This document shows, in pieces, positions 23,065 to 37,700 of a stretch of DNA of 64,000 bases. Each line of letters opens with the position of its first letter. Within the stretch, counting starts at the first letter, position 1. Position numbers and translations under genes: made by a program. The notes under the pieces were generated by a model. That model saw only the letters and a program-made list of their open reading frames with translations. It was not told the origin of the DNA and made no database searches. The stretch is from Pestalotiopsis fici W106-1 (Eukaryota; Ascomycota; Sordariomycetes; Amphisphaeriales; Sporocadaceae): NCBI RefSeq assembly GCF_000516985.1, contig NW_006917091.1:4175022-4239021 (forward strand), written 5' to 3'.

Positions 23065-25273
23065 ATGCTGTGTGAAAATTGCCAGCAGTCAGCCTTGAGC
23101 GATGATTCGTCAGCCTTTCGGGTTGAGACTGACGAGTTCGGTCACAGTAGCGCAGTGACAGACGAAGACTCAATAATACCAACCGACTATTTCCTTCTGG
23201 ATCACTTCCCTGAGCTCCCCAAACTGCGCGAATCAGGCCACGGCGGATGTGAATTTTGCTCATTTATACGAGAAAGCATACTATCTAGCGACAATGTCAG
23301 CCGCCTCCAGGATCCTTACGGAGTTCGAATCACAAGCCTTAGTGAAGAGGAGGTAACATTGCGAGTCCGCTATCTCTGGAATTATACAATCGCGGACACA
23401 GATATCAAGAGGCATTTCCTACAAGTAATCGTTAAATTTGTCAATATCGATATTGGATTTGGCATATTCTGTAGGATTAGAGCTGCAGAGAGTACGGCTG
23501 ATGTCCTGTTTACTTGGTATCCCATTGCTAATATGCTTAATTCCAGAGGGTGATCCTGTCGCACAATGGTTGCGTCTTGATGATTCGTCGACCCAAGCCT
23601 TCACCGGTGCAAAGACTATCGGATGGATCAAGGAACGCATCCATGAGTGTACAAAGCATAATCATGAGCTACCATCTCCCGAATTCATCCCCAGCCTTCT
23701 GCTTGACGTTCGCGGGAAGTCCCCGAAACTTACGGATCATGATACTTTGATTTCCAGTCGTAAGACCCTTGGGCAGCTCAAGGTTCAGACTCCACGATAT
23801 ACTGCTTTGAGTTACTGCTGGGGCACGGCCGAGGATGCCAAGGTACAATTAAAGACAACAAAATCCTCCTTTTCAAAACGCCAAGCCGGTATCGAACCCC
23901 ATGAGATCACTCCTGTGTTGCAAGATGCAATAATCATCACAAAGCAACTATCAATTCCTTACTTGTGGATTGATTGTCTCTGCATCTTTCAGGATGACAT
24001 AACGGACTGGGATCGGCAGTGCGCTGAAATGGACAAGATCTATGGCCATGCGGAGATCACGATCGTCGCTGCATCTTCGACTTCTTGTCGGGAGGGCTTC
24101 ATACAACGAAGAGTTCCTCGAATCAAACTCCCTTTTTATTCTACTCTCAACCGAATACTTCACGGTTCAATGTGGATAGAATTAGGATTTGCTGGAGAAA
24201 ATCTGAATTTACCTCTATCGGATATCTATTTGGATGCTGCGGCGAGTCGACTCGCGACAAGGGGCTGGACTGTCCAAGAGAGGCTTTTATCTACACGCCA
24301 AATTGTGTTCGGAAAATTCAACGCGCATTTCATTTGCCCTTGGGGATATCAGTCAAATGGTGGCCCCCTAACTGTGGGGAAATGGTTGAACAGCATTCAT
24401 TCTGCAAGGACAACAAGCGACGTACAAGAACTGTTCCGTGCGTGGTCCCGCGTCTTGATAGAATACCGAGATATAGGTGAGGATTCGTTCACTCATGCTA
24501 CAGATCTTTTGCCCTCTCTATCTGGCATGGCTGCCGATTTTGCGAAACGACTAAAGGACGACTACTTTGCCGGCCACTGGGGGAACGACCTCATCATGGG
24601 TTTAATGTGGTCGTCGGATAGTGGTTTCAAAATCTCAAAGTCTGTCCATCTCGGCCGTGTTTGCGCACCACTTCAATATGTGGTTCCGTCGTGGAGTCAG
24701 TTGTTCCACTCAGGTCTGACAAATCCCCCCGATGCAAATTCACTGTTGCAGTTGTTCTACCCCGCAGTGGAATGCATTGAGGCACGCACATCAATAAGTG
24801 GAAGCAATGTATTTGGAACTATCAAGAACGGTGAGCTCCGGGTGCGTGGCCACACTCTGAGTCCACAGGCCACGAGCGTGATCCAGTTCAAGTCGGCGGA
24901 ACCACTCTTCCCACCGCGGAGTGGCCAAGGAAATGAATGGCGTTTTAGGTTTGAGCGATCCGACGGCGAGAGCCTCTTTTGCGATGTCCGCCTCGACTTT
25001 TCTTTGCCAATTATTGAGATCCACGAGGAAGTCAAGCTGTGGAAGTGGATTTTACTTGGAACATGCAAGCTGGGTCCATTCGGCAAGTCGAGGCGGCTGG
25101 AAAAGACAGGAGAAGATATGCACCCATTTGGTCTTCTTGTCCATAGCTGCAGGCGCTCAGAATGGTGCAGGATTGGGGTGTTTGTGCCTGCTTGGGGTAG
25201 CTTCCAAGGCTCGCAGCTTTCACTCCAAACTTTCCAGATGGCAAGTACTTTGGAAGACATCACTATCATTTAA
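23065..25273 (+). CDS. HET-domain protein (heterokaryon incompatibility)
   Basis: Two exons, 23065-23491 and 23547-25273, give 717 residues. The ATG at 23065 opens with a Cys pair (LCENC) and a later CEFC, often seen in the N-terminus of these proteins. The junction is placed at a GTACGG donor because it restores a RAAEKGDPVAQW reading; the GTATCC donor nearby leads to an immediate stop. The HET core is clear: YTALSYCWG at 227-235 and YLWIDCLCIFQDD at 281-293, followed by DWDRQCAEMDKIYGHA and GWTVQERLLSTRQIVF. HET proteins trigger cell death when incompatible hyphae fuse or act as NLR-like effectors. No NACHT or repeat domain follows. It is the last intact gene before the AT-rich block. Confidence 0.9.
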
Positions 25274-25759
25274 TGATACGACCAGTATCTGAAATAAAGA
25301 GTAAAATTAAAGATGGTCTACATCTACGAAAATAATGTGTAAACAAACAGACTTAATCAACCCTTCCCGTTGTGTCACCCTTAGGGTGCCACACATCCAG
25401 CCACACTGTGGCGCATCATTCAATTAATAATTATATGGACTGTCACTTGTTTCGCTTCAGATGCGATGATCAGCAGTTGTGATGGGATTAGAAGGTTGTG
25501 TTTTTCATGGTCCAGCTAAATGGGCAGGAAAACGATTTTGTATTTAAAAGAAAAACTTATGCATAAGATAGTATAGAAAGGATGGATTTGCTATATAAGT
25601 TTATATAACCGAAAACTTCCTAATTCGCATTAATGGTTTAGTAATATAAACCTTTAATATTAAAAAAATCCTATTGCTACTCTAAATTTCGTTTAGAATA
25701 AGCGCAAATAATATATAAGAGTACCTAAAAAATTAGCATATAAATTAAAGCGTCACTTA
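25274..25759. other. Transition from genic to AT-rich DNA
   Basis: Base composition changes within about 300 bp of the HET stop codon. At 25371-25393 the sequence holds an interrupted inverted repeat (GTGTCACCCT and AGGGTGCCACAC). No gene is visible. Confidence 0.6.
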
Positions 25760-25841
25760 AGGGTACCTGCGGTTTTTAAATAAATATTAACGGCCGATAA
25801 CACAAAATGCGAATATAAATGCTAACCGCAGGTTTTACCCT
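25760..25841. mobile_element. Small inverted-repeat element (MITE-like relic)
   Basis: AGGGTACCTGCGGTT at the left is mirrored by AACCGCAGGTTTTACCCT at the right, with about 17-bp imperfect arms around roughly 45 bp, and TA-rich flanks. The size and inverted ends fit a miniature DNA transposon remnant. No second copy was found in this window. Confidence 0.4.
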
Positions 25842-25959
25842 ATAATTTATTAATCGACGATTAGTTAAAATAAGATAATTTTGTCGATTATTATTTCGTA
25901 TTTATGCTAAATATATAATAAAAGTTATTGCTTAATTTACTAATTCCGCATATTATTAA

Positions 25960-28900
25960 TGTCAAGGCTTAGATACCAAGGTATAATCCTGTTATGGCTT
26001 AGATACCAAGGTATAATCCCTAGTATATCGGGACTTATTTACTTAAATATTACGAGCTTTCCGCTTAACTTTTTGGGATCTAAGTTTTAACTTTATATTT
26101 TATTTACCTTTATATATATAATATTATATTATACCTAATTACTTATTAATCCGATTATCGTAATAATTTTAAAACTTTTTTTATAATTATTTATAATATA
26201 ATAATTATTATATCCACCCTCCGTAATAATAAAGGCAAAGCTATTATTACTATACCTGCTATTATTAGAATTACGGGACGTTATCGTACCCGATTTTAAT
26301 AATCCGAAAATAAAAATATCCTTTAGCAAAAGCTTTAACGGAGCGCTAATAATTTTATCGCGGGGCCTTTACGGAACCTTTTAAATCCCTTAAAAGATTC
26401 CTAAGCTTTTTCCTTAATAAATAAAAAGCAAGCGGAATAAAAGCGGATTATTTTCGATAAAACCCTAATTCGTTAAGCACGGTATAATATTTATATTAAA
26501 TAAAAATTTTTAAAGCGAAGATATAAAAAAAAAAATTAGCAAAAAATAAAAAAAAAAGTTTATTAAATTCGAATAATAAATTCGGGGGCTAATAAATTTA
26601 AAGGCTTTAATAATTTAATTTAGCAATTTACCGGCTTTTTTTTATTATTCGTAGTTAATATTTTATTTTTATTTTAAATTATAAAGGGTTAAAGCAAAAT
26701 TTGCTATTATATCCGCACTAATCCTTTTTAAATAATAATTTAAGCTATTATAATATAATTTTTAAAGGGTTTAGGATTAAATCCGGGGCAAATATTAATA
26801 AGCTTATTAGATTTAAATATAATAAATTTTTTATTAGCTTTAGCTATATAAAATAAAAAGATTAAATAAATACTTACGAAAAAATTTTTATAACTAATAA
26901 AAAAAATTTAAAAACGATTATATTAAAATAATATTTAGGCGGAATAAACTAATTAATTTTATAAAAACTATATTCCGGAACCGATACGCGATAATAACCG
27001 GATATAATCGATATTAATTATAAAATAATTAGGCTAAATTTTTAAAATAAACCCGAACGATTATTAAAAATTCCGGGTATTATAAAGCTATTATAAATAA
27101 TTTATTAAAATAGGCAGTTTAGCGGTTTAAATAAAATTTTTAAAAATTTAATTTTTATTTAGTTTTTTTAAAAAAATAATTATTATCTAAAATTAAACCG
27201 GCTAAAGCTCGATTATTTTATCGGAAGCTATTTTTATAGCTATAAAAATAGCTAAATAAATTTAATATTATTTTTTCTTAATTTAAAATTAATATAATAA
27301 ATAAGGCTATTTTATACTAAAAATTAATAATAAATAAAAAAAATAATTATTATAAAATTAATAAACGAAACGGAACCGAAAAAAAGATAATTTTTTAAAT
27401 TTTAATAAAAAGCAAAAAAATAATTAAGCTAATAATAACGATTATACCCGAATAAATTCCTAATAGCAGGATTAATCGAATTAAAATATAAAAAGGCAAA
27501 ATCGTCGAAATAAAAGACGTAACCGTTATAAATTTAACGGAAATCGACCCCGGAACCTTAAAAAAAATAGGAACCTACCTATAAATAAATATATTTCGCT
27601 AATTTATTATAATTATTATAAGCTAAAATATATTACTTTTAATTATTTAATAAAACGGATTAATAACCTAAAAATATTTATTTTACCGCTTATAACGGGA
27701 AATACGCGTAAGCCGTAGCTAAAGCAAGGCTAGCTAGGGCTTTTAATATATTTATTAAAATATTTATACGGTTTTATACCCGATATATTATTTAGTTTCT
27801 TATTATTAACGTTATTATTTACGTAAATTTAAATACTTATTTTAAAATTAACCTAATTAATTATATATTTATATTAAAGCAAAAATTATAAAAAATATTA
27901 AAAAAAGCAATATTTTTAATTGCGGTTAGCAATTTAATAATCCCGTAATATAGCGTTTATTAAGTTAATTTAGAATTATTTAATAATCGGGGGAGTTCCT
28001 GTATTTATTCGCTTTTTTGTATTATTATTAATCGAAATTTTTATTTAAAAGGTAATCCTATTTTATTATTACGTGAATTTTTAAACTATAAGCAAATTAC
28101 TTTTATTTTATATAAAAATGCGTAATATTACGGAATAACGGCTAATCGATTAAAATTATTAATTATTTTTTAGTTTTAAAAAATATGCAAAAATTATATT
28201 AATTATTTTGCAATAATTATTTCATAAAAAGCAATTTAGAAAAAAAAAAGCAAATAATATATTAAAAGCTTTATAAAAGCTAATTACGATCGAAGATTTT
28301 CCGAAATATTTGCGAAATTATATTAATTTTTTTATAATTAAAAACTTAAATAAGCTCCTTTATAATTAAAAAAGTAATTATTTTATCGATTTATTGCTAA
28401 AAATAAAACCTCCGTATTTTTTTATTTATCCGCTTATATATTAAAAGCTATAAAAGCTATAATAATTTTTATAAAAAATATTAATATAAGGGAAAATTCG
28501 GCCGTTATAAAATTCGGCAAGGGCACTTATATTATTTATTTTTAAAAAAAATAATATTTTAAAATTATATATAAATTATCGAGGTTTTAATAAAGTAATA
28601 ATAAAAAATCGTTATATTCTCCCTTTTATTTTGGAATTATTTAATTATATTTTAAATATTTAAATATTTTTAAAATTTAATTTAAAAAATGCCTATTATT
28701 AAATTCGGATTAAGCCGGAAAATAAATAAAAAATTATATTTTATATTTATTACGGCTATTTCGAATTTTTAGTTTTTTTAATAAGCTTAACGAATACGCC
28801 GGCTATTTTTTAAAGCTATATTTATAATATTTTTAAAAAATTGCTAAATATTTATTATATAGCTTATTTAAATAATATTTTAATTTTTTTTAAAATAAAA

Positions 28901-29393
28901 AAGCAATATATAAAAAAATTTGCGAAACGTAATCGGAAGGCTTTTAAATACTAAGCTATACGTAAAATTATTTAAATATTAGTTTTTTTAAAAAAATTTA
29001 AAATTCCTAAAATATTATATTTCTATTTAAAGGATTTTTATAAACTTTAATCGTATAAATATTATAAAAAATTAGCTAATTCCGGATTTTATTTACGGTA
29101 TATAAATATTTATAAGCTTTATTAATTTTTACCGCCGCTTTATAAATAAATTCGCAAATTTTATTGCGCTAATTAATAAGTATTTAAAAAATAGCAAACC
29201 GGAAAAGAAACCGAAGTATATCGTTTTAAAAAAAGCAGCTTTAAAAGCCTTTAATGCTATTAAAAATGCTTTTTAATATGCGCTTTTATTAATTTATTTC
29301 GATTTTAAAAAGCATATACGGTTGGAAATAAACGCTTTTATATTTGCTTTAGGCGGAATTTTATTTTAACTAAATAATAATAATATATAATAT
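25960..29393 (+). mobile_element. Ty3/gypsy LTR retrotransposon relic, 5' part (RIP-degraded)
   Basis: The + strand carries a stop-riddled reverse transcriptase. NYRGFNKVIIKNRY near 28577, NAYY.IRIKPE near 28690, and YLNNILIF near 28865 (expected Y-L-D-D) follow the gypsy RT order. An RNase H start follows near 29215-29360 with FALGGILF. Stops are TAA/TAG where CAA/CAG are expected, and Asp codons read Asn, both typical of C-to-T changes on either strand. The frame ends abruptly at 29393 where copia A begins, so the integrase and 3' LTR are missing here. The 5' LTR start near 25960 is inferred from a TGT start and the distance to RT. Confidence 0.7.
25961..26020 (+). repeat. 30-bp tandem duplication
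   Basis: Two adjacent 30-bp units share GGCTTAGATACCAAGG and differ at three positions. TGT precedes or opens each unit, so one of them may mark the start of a Ty3/gypsy 5' LTR. Confidence 0.6.
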
Positions 29394-29614
29394 TGTGACG
29401 GGACATTCACTCCATACACTTATAGTTCTTAAGGGGATTTTTAAATTAGATTAGTTAAGCTCTATAGGAGCTTTTGGATGGGTATATAGATACGACCTAC
29501 CTTTTATTTTATTTATATAAAATTAGATTATTTTTAATTATTTATTTATACCTATATACCGCTTTTATTAAGTAATATCGAAACCTTAAATTATAAGTTT
29601 TTTTAATTATTATA
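29394..29614 (+). repeat. Copia A 5' LTR
   Basis: About 221 bp, starting TGTGACGGG and ending near TTATTATA. It aligns without gaps to 43303-43523, with differences mostly C/T or G/A. The exact 3' end is uncertain by a few bases, because the TG..CA ends are eroded. Confidence 0.7.
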
Positions 29615-29615
29615 A

Positions 29616-29627
29616 TTATAAGCCCGG
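29616..29627 (+). other. Primer-binding site of copia A (half-tRNA-iMet type)
   Basis: TTATAAGCCCGG follows the 5' LTR by one or two bases. Its presumed pre-RIP form, TTATGAGCCCGG, is complementary to the anticodon loop and 5' stem of initiator tRNA-Met (loop CTCATAA), the priming mode known for Drosophila copia. Confidence 0.55.
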
Positions 29628-32600
29628 TATATACGTAGCTAAGCTATTATTAAATTTTCCGTATATTTATATTATTTAATAGGATATTAGCGGAATTTAA
29701 TTTTTAAAACCTAATTTTTAAAATTCCGACTAATATTTTAAATTCGATTTTTAAAATTAAAGCATTAGAAACCCTATTTTTTTATAAAAAATATTATTTT
29801 ACGCAAATTTCGATACCTAAAGCTATACGATTAAAATTAAGTTTATTTATTAAAAAAATTAAATAGCTTAATTTTTATAATATTAGTTTTTTTCGGAATA
29901 AAATATTATTTAAAATTATATTAATTTTAAATCGATAAAATTATAATTATAAGCTAAATAACCTTTTTTAATAAAAATTTATAAATTTAAGCTTTAATAT
30001 TAATTTAAAAACGATTTAATTTAATAGATTTCCGATTAAAATAAGAAAAATTTAAATATTAAAAAAATAAACCTATTTTTTCCGAGCTTTTTCGCTAAAA
30101 AAAGCTTTTTAAAAATATTTTTAAAAATTTAAAACCTAAACGTTTAATTTCGAAAAAAAAAACTCGTTATTTAACGGTATATTAATAAGCTTAAAAAATA
30201 AATATAAGATTTTATAAATATTAAGCTTTAAATTATTATATTTATAAAAGCTTTAAATTAAAATAACTATATTATTCGGAATTTTTATTATATATTTTAA
30301 AATTTAATAACCTTAACCGAAAAAGATTTTTTAAAATAGGTTTTTAAAAAATATAAAAACGTATTTATTAAAGCTAATCGAGCTTAAAATTTTATTATTT
30401 AATACCTAAAATAATATAAAAAATTCGAATTAGCGTATTATTATAAATTAGAAATAATAATCGGTTTTTTCGCTATAAATAATTTTTTAAACGCCGTTAA
30501 TAATAAAATCTTTTTAAAGTAAAAAATATCGATTAAAAAGAAAATTAACGAATAGCTATATTCCGAAGATTTTTCGCTTTTAAAATTAAAAAATATGCTT
30601 TAAAAAAATCTGCATTTAAAAAATAAAATTAACCGATTTCGGTAACGGGTTTTTACCGCTTTTAATACTAATAGCTTTAGCTTTAAAATTCCTAATTTAG
30701 GAAACTCCGGAAATTTTAATTAAATATTACGTATTTATATCGAGCTTTTAAAAAAGCTATTTACCGATAGCTTTTAAAATAATATTTTATTTTAAAATAT
30801 GCGTTTACGGGCTTTATTAAGCGTATTATTAGAATATTAAATAATAAAATTTTAAAAAAAATTCGAGCTCGAATTAAGCATAATAAATATAAGATTTTAA
30901 AAAATAATTTAAAAAAAAAAGGCTAAATTAAAAACTAAAAATCTAAAGCTATAAATTAATAAAATCCGTTTAAAATTTTTAATTTTTAGCTTACCGGCAA
31001 TTTTAATATTATAATTATAAATTTTTATATTGTTAATTTAAATAATTAATTAGCGGTATATTTTATTATTTAATTTAAATATTTTTTATACGAAAATACC
31101 TTTTTAAATAGCTATAGCTTAATTTATATTATTAACGATATTAAATTATTTATTTTAGGCTTTTTTAGGCCTAATAAAATTAAATCCGTAATAAAAGTTA
31201 AAATTTTAGTTTTATTTATTAAAAAATATAAAATTAAAATTATTAAAAACGTATTTAAAGGCTTTAATAATTAAATTATAATTTTAATTTTAATTAATAT
31301 AGCCTATATTTTTAATTTTTATTATAATATCGTATTAGAAATTAAATTAAAAGAAAAAGGCGTTTAAAAATATAATTTTAATATTATTTTTAAAATTAAT
31401 AATTTAAAATAAAACTAAATAATTATTAAATTTATAAAAAAATATAATTTAATATTTTTTTAATATATCGAATTTATTATTTGCCTTTTTAAAATTTTTT
31501 CCGAAATAAATATAAGCTTTTATTATTTAATAGCTTTTAAATATATTAGCTACCGAAAATTATAACGGTTAAAAAATTATATTAAATTTAAAATTAATAA
31601 TAAAGAATTTTAGTATTTACGCTTTAGATATTTAAAAACAAATATATTTTAAAACCTAATATATTAAGCGAAAAATATTAAAATTTAAGGAATACGATAA
31701 TTCGATTGCGAAATATACGCTCGAATTTCCGCAAATTAAATAATTTTTAAAAAAACTCGAAAATATTAATTTATAAAACTTTTTTATCGAATTTTAATCG
31801 ATATAATTTATTACTTAAAAGCTTTAAATAAATTTTTTAAAGCGTTTATTTTTAAAAAAAAATAATTTAAAAAATATTTTAAATATTTGCTATAATTAAA
31901 AAGAGTTTTAAAAATTATTTTTATAATTTAAAATTTTATCGCAATAATAAAAAAATAATATAAATTAAATGTTTTTATATTATTTTTCGACGAAGAAAAC
32001 TTTTTAATATTATATTAAAAAAAAAAATTTCGAGCGCTAAACATAACGGGAAGGTATCGAACTGGAAATTAGCGTTTTTTATATTTATAAATTTTATAAA
32101 AATATTAAAAAGGCTAATAAAAAAATCGAATAAAAAACCGTAAAAATGCTTTAATCGGCTAATTTCCTTAAGCTTTTATAAAAAAAAGCTTTTAAAGCCG
32201 CTATATATTTATATAATATAAATTTATTTTAATTAAATAGCTTTAAATTTTTAAACGAAATTTTAAATTTTTAGTTTTAGGAATATTTTCGATAATATAT
32301 ACCGGAATTAATTAAAGCTTTAACCGATAATTTATAGCCTAATTAAAGCTTAATATACGTATATAAATACGTATGCTATTTTTTAATTAAAAATTAAAAA
32401 TAAAACCTAAAGTTTACCTAATAAAAAACCAAATATAAAGCTTATTTAAGTTATTTAATAGGTTATTATATAAATAACCTTTTTTAAATTTATATTTTAA
32501 ATATAAAAAATATAATTATAATACGTAATATTAAATTTAATAAAATACGGTTTTATAAAAAAATATCCAAAAAAAAAATTTATTATTTAATAATATAAAC

Positions 32601-34140
32601 GCGATAATATTATTTAAAAAATCGAAATTAGCGAGTTAAGTTATATTAAAAATAATTTATTCGCTAAATTAAATTTATAAAATATATATAATAATGAATA
32701 AATTTTATACGATTTAAAAGGTAAAAAAATTAAAAATACGGTTCCTAATAATTTAATATAAATCGTTAAATAACTCGAAAATAATAGAAAAACTAGCTAT
32801 TCCGATAATTAAAAATCGAATATTTATTTAAATATTTTTTTTAAAAGCTGCTAAAGCTTTTAAATTAAAAATATATATAGAATTATTATTTTTAAAAATA
32901 ACGTTTAAATTTTAAATTATAACCGGATTAGCTAATTAAGGTTATAAAAATATTTTATTATGAAGCGTAAAAAATAAACTTTAAAACTTTTACCGTAAAA
33001 TATATTTAAACGGATAAAACGGGATAAAAAAAGCTTATTAAAATATAATAAAAAATATAAAATTTTTAGAAATAATAAATAAAAATTTTAAAAAAAATTA
33101 ATTTATAAACGCTTCCGAATATTAAAATAAAGCTAATATTAAAATTTATATTAATATTTCTAAAATAAAAATCTTAATTAAATTTATTAATTTAAAAAAA
33201 ATATTTTTACCGATAATTAAAAATAAACCTAAAAAAAGCTTAAAAAAATTAATTATTAGCGATAAATTATTATAAAAATCGATTAAAAAAAAAAGCTTTA
33301 AATAAATATTAAAAAATATTTATAATTTTTAATTTAGATTTATTTTAATTAAAATTTTTAAATTTAATATTTTAAGCTTTTTAAAAAACCGATTTTAAAA
33401 AATATAAAATTTTATATTATATAATAGCTATAATAATGCTAAATTATAAATTTAAACGGTTAAAATTAAATTTAATAATCGAAATTATTTTAAATAAAAA
33501 AAATTTAAAATATTAAAAGGAATTTTTTTAATTTTTTTAAAAAATATATTATAATAAAATTTTAGCTTTTTTAAAACGGTTTTTTAATTTTTAGAATTAT
33601 AAATTCCGAAATAGTTTTTTTTAAATAATATATTTAAAATTGCGAATTTTTATTTTTAAAAAAGTTTAAAAAAAGCGAAAATAAAAAAGAATTTAAAAAG
33701 CTAATTTTATTTATATAAATTTAAATATATAAATTCGACGAAAATAATTATTTTATTAAATTTAAAGCTCGATTAATAGCAAAAGGAGATTTATAAAAAA
33801 GATTTATTAAATAGACTTATATTTTAATTTTAGTTACGAAATCGTTTAAAATTATAATAACGGTAGCTATAAAATTCGATTTTAAATATAAATAATATAA
33901 TATAATAAAAGCGTTTTTAAACGCTTTTAAAAGGAATTTAGAGCTAGTATATTGCGAGCTTTTTAAAAAATTTAAAATAATTAGGAAATGCCTAAAGCTT
34001 TAAAAGGTATTATACGGGCTAAAAAATTTATTATTATTTTAATATCGGGAGTTTAGCAGTATTTTAGCCTAATTAGGTATAAAAGCGTTATCGGAAGAAC
34101 CGTGTTTATTTTATAATTTAGATAAAACGGTATTTATAAT

Positions 34141-34766
34141 TATTTTAAAATATAATTAGTAAATTATAAACTTAAGCATAGGGAAGCGTTTATATAATTC
34201 GTAAAATTAGGCCGTGGAGGGTAGTTATAAGGCTATATAACTAATTTATTAAAGCTTAAGGAAAAAATAACTAATTACAAAGGAATAACTACCTTTTATA
34301 CCTATAAAATCAACTAATAAAAATATTCTAAAATATATTATTAATAAACTAGATTTATAATTAAATTAATTAATAATAAAATTAATTTATAATCGAAAAA
34401 ATTATCGAAATTTATAAATTTTTATAATATAAGTTACCCTATAACCTAGGGCTATTATAGCTAAGTGCACTAGCTATATTTAGTAGGGCTGGATTTAATA
34501 AAACGTTCCATTAAATTCTAATAAGTTCTAATAGCTATAATAGCTATAATAATTAATTATAATAACTTATTAATTATATAGCATTATAAATAATAACTAT
34601 AAATAATACTATATTAACTATAGGTTAATATAAAATAAATTTTATTAATTTCCTATATATTATTTTTTAACGATATTTTAATAGGTTTTATAGCTATTAT
34701 AACGATATAATATGCGTTATAAAGCTAATTTTATGCATTATACGATATTATATTAATATCCGTACA
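34141..34766 (-). repeat. Copia B 3' LTR
   Basis: 626 bp, the same length as 39545-40170 and aligning without length change. In the first 115 bp I count about five differences, all transitions. On the minus strand it opens TGTACGGAT and is preceded by the purine-rich AAAGGGAG, the probable polypurine tract. Confidence 0.85.
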
Positions 34767-37700
34767 ATACTCCCTTTATTAAATAATATCGGTTAAATTT
34801 AATAATTTAATAAATTTCTAAAATTTATTTTTAAAAAATAGCTTTATAAAGCCGTTTACTAATATATCGTTAATTAAAATATATTCGATTCAAATATTCT
34901 TATTTTTAACCTTTTGCCGTACGTAAAAATACCGTATAGCCGTATATTTAATACGTTAGTAATATTCCAGATTATATGCTAAATTTATAGCCCCCGTATT
35001 ATTTCTTTTAATTAATACGGTATTTATATTAATTCCGATTTCTATAAAAAATTTTTTTAATTATATTACTTTACAAATAGCCTACTCTAGCCCGTTAAAT
35101 TTAACTTCGGTAGTTAATAAAAAAATCGTAAATTACCGTTTCGATTTCTAATTTATCGGTTTATTATTTAAAATAAATAAATAACCAAACGTTAATTTAC
35201 GGATTTTATAATTACTAGCAAAATCGGCATCGGAATAACCTATTAATCCGGGTTTTATTTTCCCGTTAAAGGTAATTCTAAAATAATAATAAGATTTTAA
35301 ATAATTAAATACCCTTTTTACCCTTTTTATCGTAATTTTCGATAAATTTTATATATATTTAGCTAAATATATTATAAAATAAGCTAAGTTAGGCCTGGTT
35401 TAAATTATAGCGTATATTAATCCATTTAATAAATGCTAATATAAATAAATAAATTCCTTTAAACCCGATTTTTTATTACTTTTAATAATATATAATAATT
35501 TTAGGAATCCAAGGCTAAATAATATATTAGCCGGTTTTATATCGGAAAATCCGTTAATTTCCAATAATTTTTTAAAATAAATTGCCTAATTTATACGAAT
35601 TATTTTATTTTTTCGATTTTTTTTAATTTATATACCGAAAAAATAAAAAACTAGTCCCAAATCTTTTATTTCGAATTCTTTCGAAATATCCTATTTTAAT
35701 TAGTTAATTTTACGTAAATCAAAACTAAAAATTAGGAAATTATCCACGTAAATTATAATAAAAATATTAGATTTTTTATTATAATACGCTAATTCGTTTA
35801 AAATAAATAAATTAAATCCAAGCTTTTTTAAATTATTTTTTAATATAATTTACCATTAGCGTAAATTTTATTTAAAACCGTATAAAGCCTTTTTAAGCTG
35901 GATTACCTAAAAATCGTCGTTTTTTTAACCGAAATTATTTAATTCCGGGTTTTCGGAAAAAAATTCGGATAATCCGTTTATAAAAATAATATATATTTTT
36001 TCGTATAATTCCCCGTTTAAAAAAGCACCGATTATATCGATTTATTTAATTTCCTAATCGTAATAAGCTATTAAGGCTAATAAAAGCCTTTAGGTAATAA
36101 ATTTTATTCCTATAACGAACGTTTCGAAATAATCGATTTTATATCGTTATTCAAATCTACGTATAACTAATCTAGCCTTATATTTATCGATATTTCCGTT
36201 TTTATCGGTTTTCCTTTTAAATACCCATTTTACGGATAATAAAATTTTACCGGCTTTTTAGACTTTATTTCGATCGATAGCTTAAAAAGTCCTTTTTTAA
36301 ATTAATTACCGTAATTTAGCATATATAGCCTAGTTTTATTCTTTTTTTTAAGGCTTTTTAGCGTTTATTTTATGGTTTTCGGTTCCGTATAGCCTAAATT
36401 TTTAATAATTAAATAATACAAAATATCGGCGAATAATTCGTCGTATTTAACGAATTTATCTCGTTCGGAATCCGTAAATTTCGGAAAAATTACCTTAATA
36501 TTCGATTTATTCGGAATAATCGAAAAGGTATTATTAATATCTATAAATTCGGAATTTATACTGGATTCGTTTCCGGGTAAATCCGGTCGATCGTTAATTA
36601 TAGATTTATTTATAATAAATCGAAAAATTCGATCGTTTCCGGGAGGTGGATTCGTTAAATCCACCGTTTTCGGGATTATTAATTAGATAAATTTACCGTC
36701 GGTAGAACTTTTATCCGGTATTATTTCCTGATCCGGTAATTCCGAATCTAGTAATTTCTCCCCTTTTTTTAATTTTCAGGTAATAATCGAATATAAAAGG
36801 TCCGTATAATCTATAATTTATATAATCGATCGAAAAAATATATATAATAAATTTTATTACCGTTATATTTAATTATTTTCCCGTTTTCAGTAGTAACTCC
36901 GAATTTATCGGAGTTTTTACGGATTTCTTTCGGTTTATAAACTAAAACCGGTATTCCTAAAACATAAATTTAAAATAAATTAAGCGTATTATCCTTTTTT
37001 AGCCAAAAATAATCGTAAAATTCCTAATAAAGGATAAATAAACCAAATACCGTAGCAGTAAAATTTATTAAATAAACTACTACTTTTACAACGAATTCCT
37101 AAAGGTTTTTCGGGAGTTATAAATTAATAAAAACCGTTTTAGTTTTTTCGATAATAATCCGGTTCGTACGTTCGGCTATACCGTTTTATTTTAATATATA
37201 AAGAATTATAAATTCAAAAATAATCCTTTTTTCGGTTAAATAATTTTTTAATTTAATCAAGGAAAACTCTTTACCGTTATTTATACGAATAATATTCGGA
37301 TATTTTCTAAATTAAGTTTTATAATATTCGATTTTATTCGTTATAATATCGATTATATCGGATTTTTTTTTGGAAAATTTAATTTCCCGAAATCCGGTTT
37401 TATTATCCGTAAAATTAGTTATATATTTATAACCGGAATAACTAAAAAAGGTAATATAAACCGTATCGATATAAATACGATATAACGGTTTATTAGCCTT
37501 ATTCGGATTCGTACAAAGTTAGTTTCGGGTAAATTTACCCGAAATATAAGATTCGCAGTTTAAATCCTTTTTTTTTAATTCTTTTTTAGGAATCCCCGTA
37601 ATTATTTTAGCTATTTTAGCTAAAATATCGTAGCTAGGGTAGCTAAATCGTTTATACCATTTTTCCGTAGCTATAAGGAAATTCGAATAATTAGAAATTA

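Noticed and set aside
23492..23546. Alternative HET intron using the GTATCC donor at 23513
   Set aside because: Joining it to either nearby acceptor gives an immediate stop, whereas GTACGG restores the HET frame.
26135..26329. Open frame of 64 codons in the AT-rich block, and similar ones at 42417-42611
   Set aside because: Low-complexity Asn/Ile/Lys or Leu/Phe composition expected by chance in AT-rich DNA.
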